Of a stretch of 64,000 bases of DNA, positions 44,790 through 54,469 are shown piece after piece (position 1 is the first letter of the stretch; every line of letters begins with the position of its first letter). This stretch comes from Bubalus kerabau. Taxonomy: Eukaryota > Chordata > Mammalia > Artiodactyla > Bovidae. The DNA is taken from the NCBI RefSeq assembly GCF_029407905.1, contig NC_073643.1:26068001-26132000 (forward strand), given 5' to 3'. Under the pieces are notes generated by a model, which was given only the letters and a program-made list of their open reading frames with translations, did not search any database and was not told where the DNA came from. The position numbers were made by a program, and so were the translations under genes.

Positions 44790-44858
44790 CATTGGAAGAA
44801 GTCAGCCTGAAGTTAGCCCGAAATGTGTGTCCTGGCTCTCCTACTTATTACCTGAATG
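44790..44858 (+). repeat. MIR SINE, part 1, sense
   Basis: GAAATGTGTGTCCTGGCTCT then CCTACTTATTACCTGAATG is the MIR head and start of the core. The rest of this MIR is at 45453-45558 and 45897-45984. Confidence 0.7.
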
Positions 44859-44860
44859 TT

Positions 44861-44999
44861 GTTGTTGCTGCTTCTCAGTCACTAAGTTATGTCCGACCCC
44901 ATGGACTGCAGCACACCAGGCTTCCCTGTTCTTCACTGTCTCCTGGAGTTTGCTCAAACTCATGTCCACTGAGTTGGTAATGCTGTCTAACCGTCTGAA
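44861..44999 (-). repeat. BovB-type 3' end fragment, antisense, in MIR
   Basis: TTCTCAGTCACTAAGTTATG, CCCATGGACTGCAGCACACC and GAGTTTGCTCAAACTCATGT match the reversed extreme 3' end of an older BovB subtype. It lies between repeats of the target string ATTACCTGAAT. Confidence 0.82.
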
Positions 45000-45008
45000 T
45001 TACCTGAA

Positions 45009-45452
45009 TTCAGTTCAGTTCAGTTCAGTCGCTCAGTCGTGTCCGACTCTTTGTGACCCCATGAACTGTAGCACGCTAGGCCTCCCTGTCTATTACCAAC
45101 TCCCAGAGTTCACCCAAAATCTTGTCCATCGAGTCAGTGATGCCATCCAGCTATCTCATCCTCTGTAGTCCCCTTCTCCTCCTGGCCCCAATCCCTCCCA
45201 GCATCAGAGTCTTTTCCAAAGAGTTAACTCTTCGCATGAGGTGGCCAAAGTACTGGAGTTTCAGCTTTAGCATCAGTTCTTCCAAAGAACACCCAGGACT
45301 GATCTCCTTTAGAATGAACTGGTTGGATCTCCTTGCAGTCCAAGGAACTCTCAAGAGTCTTCTCCAACACCACAGTTCAAAAGCATCAATTCTTTGGCCC
45401 TCAGCTTTCTTCACAGTCCAACTTTCACATCCACACATGACTACTGGAAAAA
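45009..45452 (-). repeat. BovB LINE 3' end, antisense, in MIR
   Basis: Begins with the reversed terminus (TTCAG)n, then TCGCTCAGTCGTGTCCGACT, and ends in the C-terminal domain at ACATGACTACTGGAAAAACC. The minus strand is open for about 95 codons. GAATTACCTGAAT on the left and GAATTACCTAAAT on the right are target repeats. Confidence 0.95.
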
Positions 45453-45558
45453 CCTGAATTACCTAAATAACCATCTACAAATTGCTTAACCTTTTTTTGC
45501 CTCAGCTTCCCTGTCTATAACATAGGAGCAAATAATAGTAACTACTTTATTGAAAGGC
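45453..45558 (+). repeat. MIR SINE, part 2, sense
   Basis: ATTGCTTAACCTTTTTTTGC and CTCAGCTTCCCTGTCTATAA, then AATAGTAACTACTTTATTG, is the MIR core continuing from 44858. Confidence 0.82.
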
Positions 45559-45896
45559 TGTGCTGTGCTGTGCTTAGTTGCTTAGTCATGTCTGACTCCT
45601 TGCAACCCCATGGAACGTAGCCTACCAGGCTCCTTTGTCCATGGGGATTCTCCAGGCAAGAACACTAGATGGGTTTCCATTCCCTCCTCCAGGAGATCTT
45701 CCCAACCCAGGGATCAAACCCAGGTCTCCCACATTGCAGGTGTATTCTTTACCATCTGAGCCACCAGGGAAGCCCAAGAATACTGGAGTGGGTAGTCTAT
45801 CCCCTCACCAGGGGATCTTCCTGCCCAGGAATTAAATTGGGGTCTCCTGCATTTTAGGTGGTGATTCTTTACCAACTGAGCTACCAGGGAAGTCCC
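45559..45896 (-). repeat. Bov-tA2-like SINE, antisense, in MIR
   Basis: (TGTGC)n then TTAGTTGCTTAGTCATGTCT, a Bov-A body, the reversed tRNA head GAGCCACCAGGGAAGCCC at about 45757-45775, and a second tRNA-like unit ending GAGCTACCAGGGAAGTCC. Confidence 0.94.
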
Positions 45897-45984
45897 ATTT
45901 TGAGTCTACAAAGGGATAAATTCATGTAAAGCAATTAGTACAGTGTCTGGAATATACTACACACCCAATAAATGATTGCTATTG
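45897..45984 (+). repeat. MIR SINE, part 3 (3' end), sense
   Basis: GTAAAGCAATTAGTACAGTG, TCTGGAATATACTACACACC and CAATAAATGATTGC is the MIR 3' end, completing the element begun at 44790. Confidence 0.85.
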
Positions 45985-45992
45985 CTATTTAG

Positions 45993-46207
45993 AGGGCTTC
46001 CCTGGTGGCTCAGTGATAAGGAATCTAACTGCAATGCAGAATACCCAGATTCAATATCTGGGTCAGGAGGATCCCCTGGAAAAGGGAATGGCTACCCACT
46101 TCAGTATTCTTGCTTGGAGAATTCCATGGACAGAGAGGATCCTGGTGGGCTATGGTTCGTGGGGTCACAAAGAGTTGGGCACGACTGAGTGACTAACACA
46201 CACATTA
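45993..46207 (+). repeat. Bov-tA SINE, sense, with TSD
   Basis: Full Bov-tA from GGGCTTCCCTGGTGGCTCAG to GGGCACGACTGAGTGACTAA plus a short (CA)n. A perfect 8-bp TSD, CTATTTAG, lies at 45985-45992 and 46208-46215, at the 3' edge of the MIR. Confidence 0.96.
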
Positions 46208-46369
46208 CTATTTAGGATGGCTTAAAACTAATGGTAGGTATTTATTGCACTAAGTTCTTAATAAACACAGTTGTTATTCAGGACAATAAAAGGAATTTTG
46301 GGAGGAAATATGTTGCAAAAGATGAAAGGGAAATAAGGCAGAGATAATCTGGAGAAAAAGTGCTTAAAG

Positions 46370-46735
46370 AGTATTTTAAAAATTGAAGTGCTTGTGTGCA
46401 TGCCAAGTTGCTTCAGTTGTATATGACTCTGTGATCCCATGGACTGTAGCCCTTCAGGTTCCTCTGTCCATGAGATTCTTCAGGCAAGAATACGGGAATG
46501 GGTTGCCATTTCCTTCTCCATTTAAACTGAAGTGTAGTTAATTATATTGGTTTCAGATGTACAGCATGGTGATTCAATATTTTTAGAGATTTTTATTAGA
46601 AAGTATTGGCTGTATTCCTTGTGTCTAACAATAAATGTATCCTTTTAGCTTATTTATTTTGTACATAGTAGTTTGTACCTCAGAATCCCCGACCCTTCTT
46701 TTGCCTCCCATCCCTAAAAGAGATTTAAATGTAAC
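46370..46735 (-). repeat. Artiodactyl L1 3' UTR, antisense, carrying a Bov-A fragment
   Basis: TAGTTAATTATATTGGTTTC, AGATGTACAGCATGGTGATT, GGCTGTATTCCTTGTGTCTA and ATAGTAGTTTGTACCTCAGA follow the reversed L1 3' UTR. A Bov-A fragment (46388-46519) interrupts its left part, with TGAAGTG-like repeats at both edges. Confidence 0.82.
46388..46519 (-). repeat. Bov-A fragment, antisense
   Basis: GCCAAGTTGCTTCAGTTGTA, CCCATGGACTGTAGCCC, TCTGTCCATGAGATTCTTCA and TTGCCATTTCCTTCTCC. The tRNA-like head is absent. Confidence 0.9.
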
Positions 46736-47942
46736 ATTGCCATTTGTGTGCAGGACTAACAATTTTCCTTCTCTCCACTTAGAATCTTCAAAGAAACTTC
46801 CATTTTCCATTTACATGCTGTGTAATAGTTGCCTGTATCCTGAGGCTACAAATGAGGTACTAAGTCTTGGCTCAAATGGAGAGAATGAGACAGAGGCAAC
46901 CTTGAGAGATCTCATATTTGTATTCTGCTTATTCTGTAAGAGTCCTTTCAGGGGCTCCAGAAGGGGAAAAGACAGGTACCAATCAATCCCCTTCATTTGC
47001 CTCAATCAGAGTTATCAGGCTTTTCTCTCTCCTTATTTTTATATTCTACACAAAGTGACCCTCTTATCTATGAAAACAGACATTATTTGAAAACCATTGG
47101 GCCTATGGATTGTTCCAAATATGATAGCTTTTCAGATTTCATTTTGTGTATTCTTAAACATGACATTTAAAGTTTTACCTTCCATTTCTTGGAGCTCAAA
47201 GTGAAGACTTTATGAAAGTCGATTTTTAGCTTATTAACAGCACCATACGTTATCAAAACAAAAGTTTATGTGAATATGAGAATTTGTCTTCCAATTAAAT
47301 TTGAAGAGAGAACAAAGAGTATGTATGTGAGGATCGGATTTTTTTTTTTATCAGAACAAGTCCCTCCAAACAGATGAACTCATACACAACTACCACCAGC
47401 AAAAGTTTATCCATCTAATTACAATTGTTCTCTATATCAGGATTTTTTTCTGGGGGGGGTGGTGGTGTCTAACTTAGTGCAATGGCTTTGTTCTGTGCAA
47501 ACTTTTGCTAAAGGACAGCTACTTTCCCCAAATTCCCTTGCTTGTGTGGCTTCCAGATTGGAACATGAGAAATTTATGGGAGATTTAGGAAGTGGAAATG
47601 CGGCAGCAGCCAGTGGCACACTGTGCAGATCAGTGTAGGGTACATGCCTCAGATGGATACTGGGCTGATACACGGGCTCACGTTGATGGTGTAGGGCATC
47701 ATCCAGACCTACAGCCAACCATCTCCTGCCTCTTCTCCTTTGATTGTTCTGAGCTCTGGGCCAGATGTGCATGCACCTGACAGACACTTCACATCATCAA
47801 AGGTGGAGGCAGGGGTAAACCAATGGGAGGTTCCAGTTTGTCCTTCCTCTCCCTCGCTGCTAGCTCAACACTAGCTACAAAGGCAACAATCATATGTAGC
47901 CCTCTTAACCAGTTTCCAGTAATTTCCCAAGATCTAATCTTG
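46736..47942. other. Unassigned tract
   Basis: No named repeat. The 151-codon open frame at 46635-47090 starts inside L1 sequence and has no domain that I recognise. A G8 run lies at 47453-47460, and a CpG-containing, GC-richer segment at about 47590-47790 is open for 116 codons on the minus strand without a family match. Confidence 0.45.
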
Positions 47943-48144
47943 TGGGCTTCCCAGGTGGCTTAGTGGTAAAGAATCCTCTTGCCAATACAGGAGACACAAG
48001 GGAGGTGGTTCAATCCCTGGTTTGGGAAGATCACCTGGAGAAGGAAATGGCAACCCACTTCAGTATTCTTGAAAATGAATGGACAGAGGAGCCTGGCGGG
48101 CCACAGTCCATGGGTCCGCAAAGAGCTGAATGCGACTGAGCGCC
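47943..48144 (+). repeat. Bov-tA SINE, sense
   Basis: GGGCTTCCCAGGTGGCTTAG through GGTTCAATCCCTGGTTTGGG and the Bov-A body to GAATGCGACTGAGCGCC. A CA microsatellite follows. Confidence 0.94.
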
Positions 48145-48161
48145 TGTGTGCATGCGTGTGT

Positions 48162-48189
48162 ACACACACACACACACACACACACACAT
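48162..48189 (+). repeat. (CA)n microsatellite
   Basis: About 14 CA units, downstream of a Bov-tA 3' end. Confidence 0.97.
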
Positions 48190-48359
48190 ACCTTTTAGTA
48201 ACTTCATTCCATGGCATGCATCACAGCGATGCAACTTCTTTGATTAAAGCCCAACTGATAACACTATCATGTTTCTTAGCTATTTATTATAAGCCACACT
48301 TTTACAATATTTTCTCACTTTCTTTTCTACATATTCCCAACAGCTAAGATTTTATACAG

Positions 48360-48507
48360 TGTATTTTCAGTACATTATATGGGACCTGGCTCTTGGCTAT
48401 GTCCCTTCTTGACTTTTTACCTTCTCCTACTTCTAGCCTAAATTCCAAACACACTGATCTCAGTGAATCTCAAACCTCCCCACTATGGCAGTCTTTTCCA
48501 TCTCATG
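48360..48507 (+). repeat. L2 LINE, part 1, sense
   Basis: CCTGGCTCTTGGCTATGTCC and CTCAAACCTCCCCACTATGG are compatible with the L2 3' region. The continuity of parts 2 and 3 strengthens the call. Confidence 0.55.
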
Positions 48508-48832
48508 AAGTGAAGTGAATGAAATGAAAGTCGCTCAGTCACATCTGACTTTTTGCAACCCCATGGACTATACAGTCTATGGAATTCTCCAGGCAGAATA
48601 CTAGAGTGGGTAGCCTTTTCCTTCTCCAGGTTATCTTCCCAACCCAGGGATTGAACCCAGATCTACCAGCATTGCAGGCAGGTTCTTTACCAGCTGAGCC
48701 ACAAGGGAAGCCCAAGAATATTGGAGTGGGTAGCCTATCCCTTCTCCAGGGGATCTTCCTGACCCAGGAATTGAACTGGGGTCTCCTGCATTGCAGGCAA
48801 ATTCTTTACCAACTGAGCTACCAGGGAAGCCC
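48508..48832 (-). repeat. Bov-tA2-like SINE, antisense, with TSD, in L2
   Basis: Bov-A body, the reversed tRNA head GAGCCACAAGGGAAGCCC and a second tRNA-like unit ending GAGCTACCAGGGAAGCC. A perfect 13-bp TSD, TTTCCATCTCATG, lies at 48495-48507 and 48833-48845. Confidence 0.97.
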
Positions 48833-48845
48833 TTTCCATCTCATG

Positions 48846-49020
48846 GTGTTGGCAAATGTGACACTTTCCTCCTGATACTTACATGGCTGAGTTCCCTTCT
48901 CACTTTTCAAATATTTACTTAAATATCACCACTTATAAGAGAATTTCCACTCCCTTTCCTTTCTTTCTATGGAGCACCTCCAAACCTTCCCAATGGTGTC
49001 TATGCTTTTTTTCCCTCTAT
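48846..49020 (+). repeat. L2 LINE, part 2, sense
   Basis: ACTTACATGGCTGAGTTCCC, ATTTACTTAAATATCACCAC and TATAAGAGAATTTCCACTCC match the order of the L2 3' region (the usual 'gtcacctcctcagagaggcct' part). Confidence 0.7.
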
Positions 49021-49289
49021 CAGATCAGATCAGATCAGTCGCTCAGTCGTGTCTGACTCTTTGTGACCCCATGAATCGCAGCACGCCAGGCCTCCCTGTC
49101 CATCACCAACTCCCGGAGTTCACTCATACTCACGTCCATCGAGTCAGTGATGCCATCCAGCCATCTCATCCTCTGTCGTCCCCTTCTCCTCCTGCCCCCA
49201 ATCCCTCCCAGCATCAGAGTCTTTTCCAATGAGTCAACTCTTTGCATGAGGTGGCCAAAGGACTGGAGTTTCAGCTTTAGCATCATTCC
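49021..49289 (-). repeat. BovB LINE 3' end, antisense, in L2
   Basis: Begins with the reversed (GATCA)n terminus and ends at TTTCAGCTTTAGCATCATTC. It is a very short, near-consensus copy. The minus-strand frame stays open through it. Confidence 0.96.
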
Positions 49290-49480
49290 CAAATTTTTAT
49301 AAGTATTTTTCCTTTAGTGTATCGTTACACATCTCACTGGATGAATGTATATTTTTCATGGCAGTGGCTTAACTTTGTTTTATTCTCAATTGTAGTCACA
49401 TTTCCTAACACAATGTCTGGAACACAGCCGTCTTTATCTGGTGAATAACTAAATTCATTAATTGAATTCATGCATTAGCA
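49290..49480 (+). repeat. L2 LINE, part 3 (3' end), sense
   Basis: CACATTTCCTAACACAATGT, CTGGAACACAGCCGTCTTTA and GGTGAATAACTAAATTCATT resemble the L2 terminus. Confidence 0.7.
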
Positions 49481-50529
49481 TAACAACCCAGTCATGTATG
49501 CACTTGGGATCAATCTATCGTTTTAGGCAACAGAAAAGGAGTTTCAAGTCACTGTCTCCTGCTTTTGATAGGTAGTAGCTGTGCAAGTTAGAACTGAGGT
49601 TGTCAGGAGAGCTATCACAAGCTTCCAGGTTCATGCCCACATTCTAAGAAGTGTTAGAGTTTTGACTTTGGAAATTAAATTTAGCAGTAAAGGTATATAT
49701 CTCTTCTTTCCTCGAAAGAATTTTCTTTGGAATGAGGTTTCTTTTGATGGAGGTGGTAGTTAAAAAGATAAATCTCAATAGTTATCAAAAACAATCATAT
49801 ATCTTGATTGTGACGTATGACCTAGTCCAAAGCAGCCTGATAAAAGGATGTCAGCAACCACTACACATGAGAAAACACTAACAACCTTTTGTTTCTTCCT
49901 GAATATTATTTATAGTCAAATGCTTTTACAGATGTACTGTGACTAATTGGAGATGTAAGAAAATGCAACTCATCTCCCTGTGTTCCCATAGAAACGGAAA
50001 TGACACTGTCCAATCAACTATGCTATTTCTGATTGCTCTTCGGAGTCACGTATCTAGAACAGAGTCAATAAAAATGAAAAAAAGAAAGTCACACCTATGC
50101 CTACTTAGATACACTCATTCTCTCTTTGTAAAGTTTTCATATTTATTTCTATTGTCTATCTACAAAGAAGTCAACTGCTGTTGGGCACTTGTTTCAAAAC
50201 AGAAGGACGAGAAGATCTGGCTTTGCTACAGTTGCAGCAGAATCACGGTGACATAAAAGCATTTTAGGTTGGAAGCTGTCCTTGTGCATTCACTGACCTG
50301 TGCCTGAGAGAATCAGTCATTACATGTTGATGCACAAAATAAAATCCACTCATTCATTTGAAAAAATAAAAATAAAAATTAGAGATAAATGTTCCAATTA
50401 TCAGTTAGGAACCTTAACTCACTGTTAAATTTCCTCATTTCCCTCCATTAAATATCACACCATTGTTTCTTAAAATTCTCCTTGATATAGTTTACTACAG
50501 TGATTTAAATATTTTAGTAAATTTTTAAG
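49481..50529. other. Unassigned stretch
   Basis: No repeat recognised. The 105-codon plus frame at 49939-50256 has no identifiable domain. Confidence 0.45.
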
Positions 50530-50690
50530 AGGTTCTCTTCTATATGAGAACATAGATTCTAGTAAGGATTCTAGTAAGGGGGTGATTATGTTTTTTTCTT
50601 ATCTACTGTTGTGAAACCACAGCCTCATTCTGTGGTTTGCACATAACATGCTTTCACATACTCAATAAGTGTTTGTCAAATGAGTAAATA
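50530..50690 (+). repeat. L2 LINE 3' terminus, sense
   Basis: ATATGAGAACATAGATTCTA, AACCACAGCCTCATTCTGTG and CAATAAGTGTTTGTCAAATG then AGTAAATAA follow the L2 3' end pattern. Confidence 0.65.
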
Positions 50691-51244
50691 ATCTGTATCC
50701 TTAAAAACATCTTGCCAAATGGTTCATTTTTACCTACATTTTTTCCTTTTCCATCCTCATTTCTACATGAGAATGGAGTGGTGAAAAATCAGACACTTGC
50801 AAAGTCTTGAGAACATTAGTACCAATTATTAGGAGACACTCTGCTAACACACAACACCATTATCATTACATAGATGTAGCTATAAATAGTGGTAGCACTG
50901 AGAAAATGGCACACATTAAATGCTTGATAATATGCCTACCCGACAAAGTGGCTGTGTATCAATTTTCTTTTTTAACATTAAAAAAATAATCAAAGAGGGC
51001 TACTTCTTCATATCATGGCTCTTTCTCCATTAAAGGTGAAAACTCACATCAATTCTTCAAAAGAACAATTTCTCTCAATTTTTAATATAACTGAAATTAT
51101 CTTAAATGTTTTCTCTGACCTCTTTTTTAAACTTTCAGCCTTGAAAATAAGTAGGATGCCTGGTAGACCTAGTCAGAAAGGGAGGTGAAGAAGTGGGACA
51201 AGTCAGGATATGGTAATTAATCATACTAGTAATTAATCATACCA
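50691..51244. other. Unassigned stretch
   Basis: No supported gene or repeat. Confidence 0.45.
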
Positions 51245-51420
51245 CCTAGGGCACTGCTTCCAAATTTGGCTAAAGATAAGAATCACCTGGAGCACTTAAT
51301 AGAAAAAAAAATAGTGGCTGTGCTTGAGACCTACTGAATATGAAATATGAGGGCTAAGCTATATACTTAACACACAGCTCTTAAGGATTCTTATCGGTAG
51401 AAAGGCTGGGAAGAAGGACT
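51245..51420 (+). repeat. MER5A-like DNA transposon, sense
   Basis: ACTGCTTCCAAATTTGGCTA, AAGAATCACCTGGAGCACTT and GAGACCTACTGAATATGAAA resemble the left half of the MER5 family. The right half is strongly degraded. Confidence 0.55.
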
Positions 51421-53004
51421 GCTCAAGGTAGCCTAGACTTGAGGATAAACCCAGGTACAGGCGATAGGAAGTTGTTTAATAAATAATGAAGGACACAGCA
51501 CACAGAGTAGAGCTAATTAAGGCAGGTACACTTGCTACACCAGGGAGCCAAAAGGGAGAATACAGGTTACCCAGCAAGGTATCTTGTCATAGTAACAATA
51601 ATTGTCGCATAAGAAAGTAAGAGTTCTGGTCAGATAATGAGTTCTTTTCTTCTTAACATGAATTTATAATCTTTCATTTCTTCCTGTTCAAGGCCTGCAA
51701 ATCATCCTATTGATATCACAATCATTCTATTGATGTTGATACTTTTAACGTTTGCTTATATTGACGTAATGAGTTTGAGTTATCTACTCTGTTAGAGTCA
51801 GACAGAGCATCTATAAGCTAGATTTTGGCCTCTGAGATGCTCACCACCAGGGTGCAGGGCTAGAGTTGAATGGAAGAATGCTAATCCTATAGCTAAATGG
51901 TAGATATAAGGACTGGACATAGTTCTCCGAAAACAAAACAAAACCCAACAAACCAAAAAAGCCGAAATCCAAACAAATATTTTTTTTTCTAAGCAAGTTA
52001 ACAAAACTATGATGCATGAATAGGAGAAAAATTTTAAAAATGACCTAGTTTTTGGAGCTCTGCTAGGGGACAGGCAGTGTGTAGACTCAGAACTGAGACC
52101 AAAACCCACTTATCTGTATATGAACACGCTGAGTTACCAGCATATCACGATTGACTGTGAATCATTCATGTGTTTAGCCAGAGGTTCTTTAATTCCCTGT
52201 AAGCACACTGATGGCCCTAAGGCCAGGCATGACATTGTTTCCACAGGTAAGGATCAAATGGCATTTATGCTAAACGATAAATGTATAGGAGATGAGTTTT
52301 TTTTTTTTTCTTTTTTTTTTTTTGTGGATGACACCAGGCTGTCTGATTTTATTAAAAGAGAGGGATTTGAATAATAAGCTGATCGTGTAGTGACAGTCAA
52401 CCGTTTTGCTGAACTGGAACGTCTAATAAAAAGGAGTCAAGGATAATTCCCCTGATCCTCCACATCAAAGATTCATTCAAGTGAAGAAGGGGAACCTCTA
52501 TGATTGAAGTGCCCTAATTAATATACTGCTTATTAATTATAGACTTCAGAAAGCTTTTATTTTCAAAGTTTAGAAGCACCATTGGTGACCTTAATGTGTC
52601 TTGTTATGCACATCCTTACCTCACCTTGCCCCTTGGGAAGAACAAATCTTGACTCTCATCTGCTGGCTAAAGGTATTAGATAAGTGAGCATTTTCAATGG
52701 TTGGTTCCTGGGCCACTTTTTTTTTTTTCCTTTGAGTGTGTGACAGGAGCAAAATAATAATAATAATAACAACAACAAGAGTTTTCAAAAACTCCTTTGC
52801 TCTTTCTGGTAAAAGATTACTTGCAGGACTCTTTGTAGCATATCTCGTCTAATCTAGGTCTTACTGTGCACACCAGGAAGGAATGAGAGCTGACCAAGGG
52901 AGACAGATCAGAGGTGAGATCTACATTTGCTACAGTAGAAGGTAACTTGTGACAGAAATAGAGGGTAAGAGAAAGGAGGAAGAAGAAAGTGCGTATTATT
53001 AAAA
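51421..53004. other. Unassigned tract with simple repeats
   Basis: T/C-rich run at 52299-52323, T-run at about 52719-52730 and (AAT)n/(AAC)n at 52751-52778. The segment just after 52323 reads GTGGATGACACCAGGCTGTC, which faintly recalls a decayed CR1/L3-type RT motif, but support is too weak to call. Confidence 0.4.
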
Positions 53005-53105
53005 AGAGCTGACCTGTATTGAGCAGTTGCTATTTTCCTGGCACTCTTGTAAATACCACACAGATATTAGTTCATTCACCCTCAAGAGAAGCTAAAAGTA
53101 GGGTG
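53005..53105 (-). repeat. MIR SINE, antisense
   Basis: CTGTATTGAGCAGTTGCTAT, TTTTCCTGGCACTCTTGTAA and TATTAGTTCATTCACCCTCA is the reversed MIR 3' half. Confidence 0.8.
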
Positions 53106-53494
53106 GGAGACAATATTAGTTAAATATCCCCCCTTCTTTCTCATTAACAGTGCTTCAGCTTTGTTAGGGGGGCAATTTTTCAGTGAAAATTACTCATTGT
53201 ACAAGCTTCCCTTACAGCAGTTCTGGACAATGAATTTTAATTGGACCTCAGTTGGGGACTTTGGGAAAAGCTTTTACATTAAATAGCAGTGAAACTGCCT
53301 TCTTCTTCCCTTCCTTTGCCTTGATTATGGACATGATGACTAAAGATGCAACAACCATCTTGTGAGGATGAGAGAATGACCCAGAAAATTATGAAACATA
53401 GGCCCTTCCCAAACCAAGGCCAGTCACCACCTATTATCACACTTCTTGTATGAGAAAAGATAAGCAGACTTGTATAAACAATGGATTACCTTTT
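53106..53494. other. Unassigned stretch
   Basis: No supported gene or repeat. Confidence 0.4.
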
Positions 53495-53640
53495 CTCAAA
53501 GCTGAGTTCTTTGCTAAATACTACTGGTAGCCATCCTCATTATACAGCTGAGAAAATTGTGTGACAGTGAATTTAAATAACTTGCCCAAGTTCACACAGA
53601 TAGAAAGTAGAGATACAATTGATGAGGGGGCTTATCTGGG
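53495..53640 (-). repeat. MIR SINE, antisense
   Basis: CATCCTCATTATACAGCTGA, then GAAAATTGTG, AATAACTTGCCCAAGTTCAC and ACAGATAGAAAGTAG follows the reversed MIR core. Confidence 0.85.
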
Positions 53641-54125
53641 CTGACATGAAGAGATGGATTTCAGAGCTTACACTGGGTGAGAAAAGTGTTTGGAGAGTGT
53701 CTCTGAAGCTTATGTGAAATACTGAGAGTGATGTTGGGGAGAAATAAGATTTTTAAGAAGTTTTGCTTTCCATTGAAAATATATTTTCCCTTTGGCATTT
53801 CTTTTAGAGAGACTGGGATACAGATTTAGATAGTTTTTACCTACTTGGTTTTTGGACCATGGTGCATACTATAATGACATAATACATGAAAAGCATGTAG
53901 GGCATGCTTGACATGTCTAAAGCAGTCAATAAAATTAGCTATTACTAATATAATGATAATCAAAAAACACTGTGCAGTCTTTAACCAATCCAACCTATCT
54001 ATCTGTGGGTTTAACAAAGTCTTCAGTTAGAGTTCATTTGTATGGAAATCTTTTATTGACTAATAACCGGAACAAAGATTCAGGTGAAAAACAACACTGC
54101 CCTTATGTGCATGTGTAAACACCCC

Positions 54126-54127
<2 letters not shown>
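53641..54127. other. Unassigned stretch
   Basis: No supported gene or repeat before the CA microsatellite. Confidence 0.4.

Positions 54128-54171
<44 letters not shown>
54128..54171 (+). repeat. (CA)n microsatellite, long
   Basis: About 22 uninterrupted CA units, the longest in the window. Confidence 0.98.
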
Positions 54172-54226
54172 CCCATATTCACTCTTCAGCCAGTTGGTTG
54201 GGTTATTTGAGTTTAAGAAACTAAAT

Positions 54227-54457
54227 GGGCTTCCCAGGTGGCCTTAGTGGTAAAGAACATGCCTGCCAATGCAGGAGACATAAGAGATATGGGTTTGATC
54301 CTTGGGTCGGGAAGATCCTCTGGAGGAGGGCTTGGTAACCCATTCCAGTATTCTTGCTTGGAGAATATCATGGACAGAGGAGCCTGGCAGGCTACAGTCC
54401 ATAGAGTCACAAGGAGTTGGACATGACTGAAGTGACTGAGCATGCATGCATGCACAC
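54227..54457 (+). repeat. Bov-tA SINE, sense, with TSD
   Basis: GGGCTTCCCAGGTGGCCTTA to GGACATGACTGAAGTGACTG plus a CATGCATGCATGCACACA tail. A perfect 12-bp TSD, AAGAAACTAAAT, lies at 54215-54226 and 54458-54469. Confidence 0.97.
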
Positions 54458-54469
54458 AAGAAACTAAAT

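Noticed and set aside
46635..47090. 151-codon open frame on the plus strand
   Set aside because: It starts inside L1 3' UTR sequence, has no recognisable domain or splice signals, and one frame of this length is expected by chance in 64 kb on two strands.
52320..52380. Val-Asp-Asp-Thr string as a CR1/L3 reverse transcriptase motif
   Set aside because: Only four residues match, next to a T-rich low-complexity run, with no supporting motif on either side.
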